Below the pieces are notes generated by a model. The model was not told where the DNA came from. It did no database searches and saw nothing but the letters and a program-made list of their open reading frames with translations. From positions 310,001 through 374,000 of the forward strand of contig JARFXR010000001.1 in the NCBI GenBank assembly GCA_029194535.1: a stretch of DNA of 64,000 bases, read 5' to 3'. A program made the position numbers and the translations under genes. Positions 62,645 to 64,000 of the stretch are shown one piece after another. The stretch's first letter is position 1. Every line of letters begins with the position of its first letter. The DNA is from Nitrospira sp. (GTDB taxonomy: Bacteria; Nitrospirota; Nitrospiria; Nitrospirales; Nitrospiraceae).

Positions 62645-62705
62645 GAGTCCCTTGTGGAGGCCGTCATGCCGAGGCGAGGCCTCGGCGCGTGGGGGGCTGA
62701 TAGAC

Positions 62706-62775
62706 GAAGGGCAGAGTCTTGCGATGCAGACTCTGCCCTTCCGTGCTCGACCGCCCGCGGACCGGAGTCCGCGGG
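62706..62775. terminator. Two strong hairpins downstream of nxrB
   Basis: GAAGGGCAGAGTC/GACTCTGCCCTTC at 62706-62741 (13-bp perfect stem, 10-base loop) and CCCGCGGAC/GTCCGCGGG at 62754-62775 (9-bp stem, 4-base loop). They begin 15 bases past the nxrB stop. U-tracts are absent, so they may stop transcription with help or protect the abundant nxr mRNA from 3' decay. Confidence 0.6.
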
Positions 62776-62789
62776 CTTGCCGGGCCGGC

Positions 62790-64000
62790 CTACAGCCAGT
62801 TCACCCGTTCGGCGGGTCTGACATAGATCGGCTCTTCGACCTGAATGCGCGCCACTTCCTTGCCCGACTTGTTGAAGCCCAGCACGGTATCGTTGTACAT
62901 CTCGAACCGCTTGCCGTGAATCTGGGTCTCAAACACCTTCGGGCCCGGAATGACGTCATACCGGAAGACGATCTGCTGGCTGGCTCTCCAGAGCTGGAGG
63001 ACCGCCAACAACTCCCGGCTCGGCACCAGATACTTCTCAATGGCATTGTCCACGCCCGGGCCGAACATCTGCCGGGCATAGCCCCGCGGGCTGTGCCGCG
63101 GCGGAATGTAGTAGCCATTGGGCTCCGTGCCCCACTGCGGATACAAGGGCAGCGCCACCTGCTCCACCCGAATGGTGTAGTACAGGGGGTGCCACCGATC
63201 CTCCGCCCACAGGCCGTCCTCGCCGATGCGCACCAGGCTCTGCATGCGGATCTTCCCCACGCAGGCCGCCATACAGCGCGTTTCCATCGGCTCGCCGCCC
63301 GTCAGCGGGTCCTTCCCCTCGATCCGGGGATAGCACGCAATGCACTTCTCCGACACCCGGGTCGTCCCCCGGTACATCGGCTTCTTGAACGGACACTGCT
63401 CCACGCACTTCTTGTACCCCCGGCACCGGTTCTGGTCGATCAACACGATGCCGTCCTCCGGCCGCTTATAGATCGCCTTGCGCGGGCAGGCGGCCAAACA
63501 GCCGGGGTAGGTGCAGTGATTGCAAATCCGCTGCAGGTAGAAGAAGAACGTCTCGTGCTCCGGCAGCGAACTGCCGGACAGCCGCCACGGCTCATCGCGC
63601 GAGAACCCCGACCGATCAATGCCCTCCACCAACGAGCGCATCGAGGTCGCCGTGTCCTCGTAGATGTTCACGAAGCGCCATTCCTGGTCCGTCGGAATGT
63701 ACCCAATCGCCGCCTGGCCCACCTTGGCCCCCGCGTCAAAAATGGTCATCCCTTCGAACACCCCGTAGGGCGCATGGTGCTTGCGGCCCACCCGCACGTT
63801 CCACACCTGCCCCCCCGGGTTCACTTGCTCGATCAACTGCGTGATCTTCACGTCGTAGAACTGCGGATACCCCCCGTACGGCTTGGTCTCCACGTTGTTC
63901 CACCACATGTATTCCTGGCCCTTCGAAAACAGCCAGGTCGACTTGTCCGCCATCGAACACGTCTGACACGCCAAACACCGGTTGATATTGAACACAAAGG
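62790..64000 (-). CDS. nxrB: Nitrite oxidoreductase beta subunit, 5' end beyond window
   Basis: About 403 C-terminal residues of the iron-sulfur subunit of periplasmic Nitrospira-type nitrite oxidoreductase, which passes electrons from nitrite oxidation towards the membrane. Cysteine clusters are CLACQTC, CNHCTYPGCLAACPRK, CRGYKKCVEQCPFKK and CIACYPRIEG with CMAACVGK, ligating the expected [4Fe-4S]/[3Fe-4S] set. The reading frame continues unbroken to base 64000, so the true start, and probably nxrA, lie outside. Stretches such as MADKSTWLFSKGQEYMWWNN match Nitrospira NxrB. Confidence 0.97.
   Translation of the reverse strand, partial: FVFNINRCLACQTCSMADKSTWLFSKGQEYMWWNNVETKPYGGYPQFYDVKITQLIEQVNPGGQVWNVRVGRKHHAPYGVFEGMTIFDAGAKVGQAAIGYIPTDQEWRFVNIYEDTATSMRSLVEGIDRSGFSRDEPWRLSGSSLPEHETFFFYLQRICNHCTYPGCLAACPRKAIYKRPEDGIVLIDQNRCRGYKKCVEQCPFKKPMYRGTTRVSEKCIACYPRIEGKDPLTGGEPMETRCMAACVGKIRMQSLVRIGEDGLWAEDRWHPLYYTIRVEQVALPLYPQWGTEPNGYYIPPRHSPRGYARQMFGPGVDNAIEKYLVPSRELLAVLQLWRASQQIVFRYDVIPGPKVFETQIHGKRFEMYNDTVLGFNKSGKEVARIQVEEPIYVRPAERVNWL

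Overview
The window is a gene-dense, high-GC bacterial chromosome segment. Its right edge carries most of a nitrite oxidoreductase beta subunit (nxrB) of the Nitrospira type. Together with a hopanoid C-3 methylase, a DabA/NuoL-type inorganic-carbon complex, many lipoproteins and several CTAG-ended miniature repeats, this points to Nitrospira or a close relative (nitrite-oxidising or comammox). I saw no rRNA, tRNA, CRISPR array, prophage or complete insertion sequence.

Region by region. 1-4.1 kb: 5' part of hisS, a divergent two-domain ThyX-like gene, a TPR gene and an RHH/PIN toxin-antitoxin pair with a palindromic operator. 4.4-14.2 kb: a minus-strand operon made of two tandem NuoL-like paralogues, a NuoM-like subunit, a 1067-residue DabA (DUF2309) with its zinc-site residues, a PII-like protein and a small hypothetical. 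It has a long leader with a terminator-like hairpin and a promoter-like box pair repeated before both NuoL copies, and is interrupted by a miniature element. 14.3-24.9 kb: DUF2294, SelO, an unrecognised 1076-residue membrane protein, a sugar-dehydrogenase lipoprotein, two alpha/beta hydrolases and a small cysteine-containing protein. 25.3-33.3 kb: EttA, an SmbP-like protein, a second toxin-antitoxin pair, a patatin lipoprotein, an ECF sigma factor and a dihaem cytochrome. 33.6-46.9 kb: short-chain dehydrogenases with a DUF1295 protein, a SulP transporter with lipoprotein and zinc-ribbon regulator, a glycerophosphodiesterase, HpnR, TldD/TldE, a TPR protein, an SLOG protein and exported MsrA. 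46.9-54 kb: PilZ proteins, an aminotransferase, a GspE/PilB ATPase, a decayed dehydrogenase pseudogene, a CysQ-like phosphatase and CorA. 54-64 kb: leuCD, MEKHLA and DUF1653 proteins flanking a repeat, a flavin disulfide reductase followed by small lipoproteins, MscS, XthA, a CHASE3 protein and nxrB.

The most coherent and least ordinary system is the 4.8-14.2 kb DAB-like cluster. It has the parts of an energy-coupled CO2/bicarbonate accumulating complex (a carbonic-anhydrase-like DabA plus ion-translocating membrane subunits) and a PII-like candidate regulator. It also contains a duplicated membrane subunit with its own copied promoter boxes, and a leader hairpin that would allow attenuation. 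Nitrospira is known to fix carbon by the reductive TCA cycle without carboxysomes, so a DAB complex here would serve a different carbon-fixing context from the one in which DAB was first characterised. A SulP-family transporter at 36-38 kb may be a second anion or bicarbonate importer.
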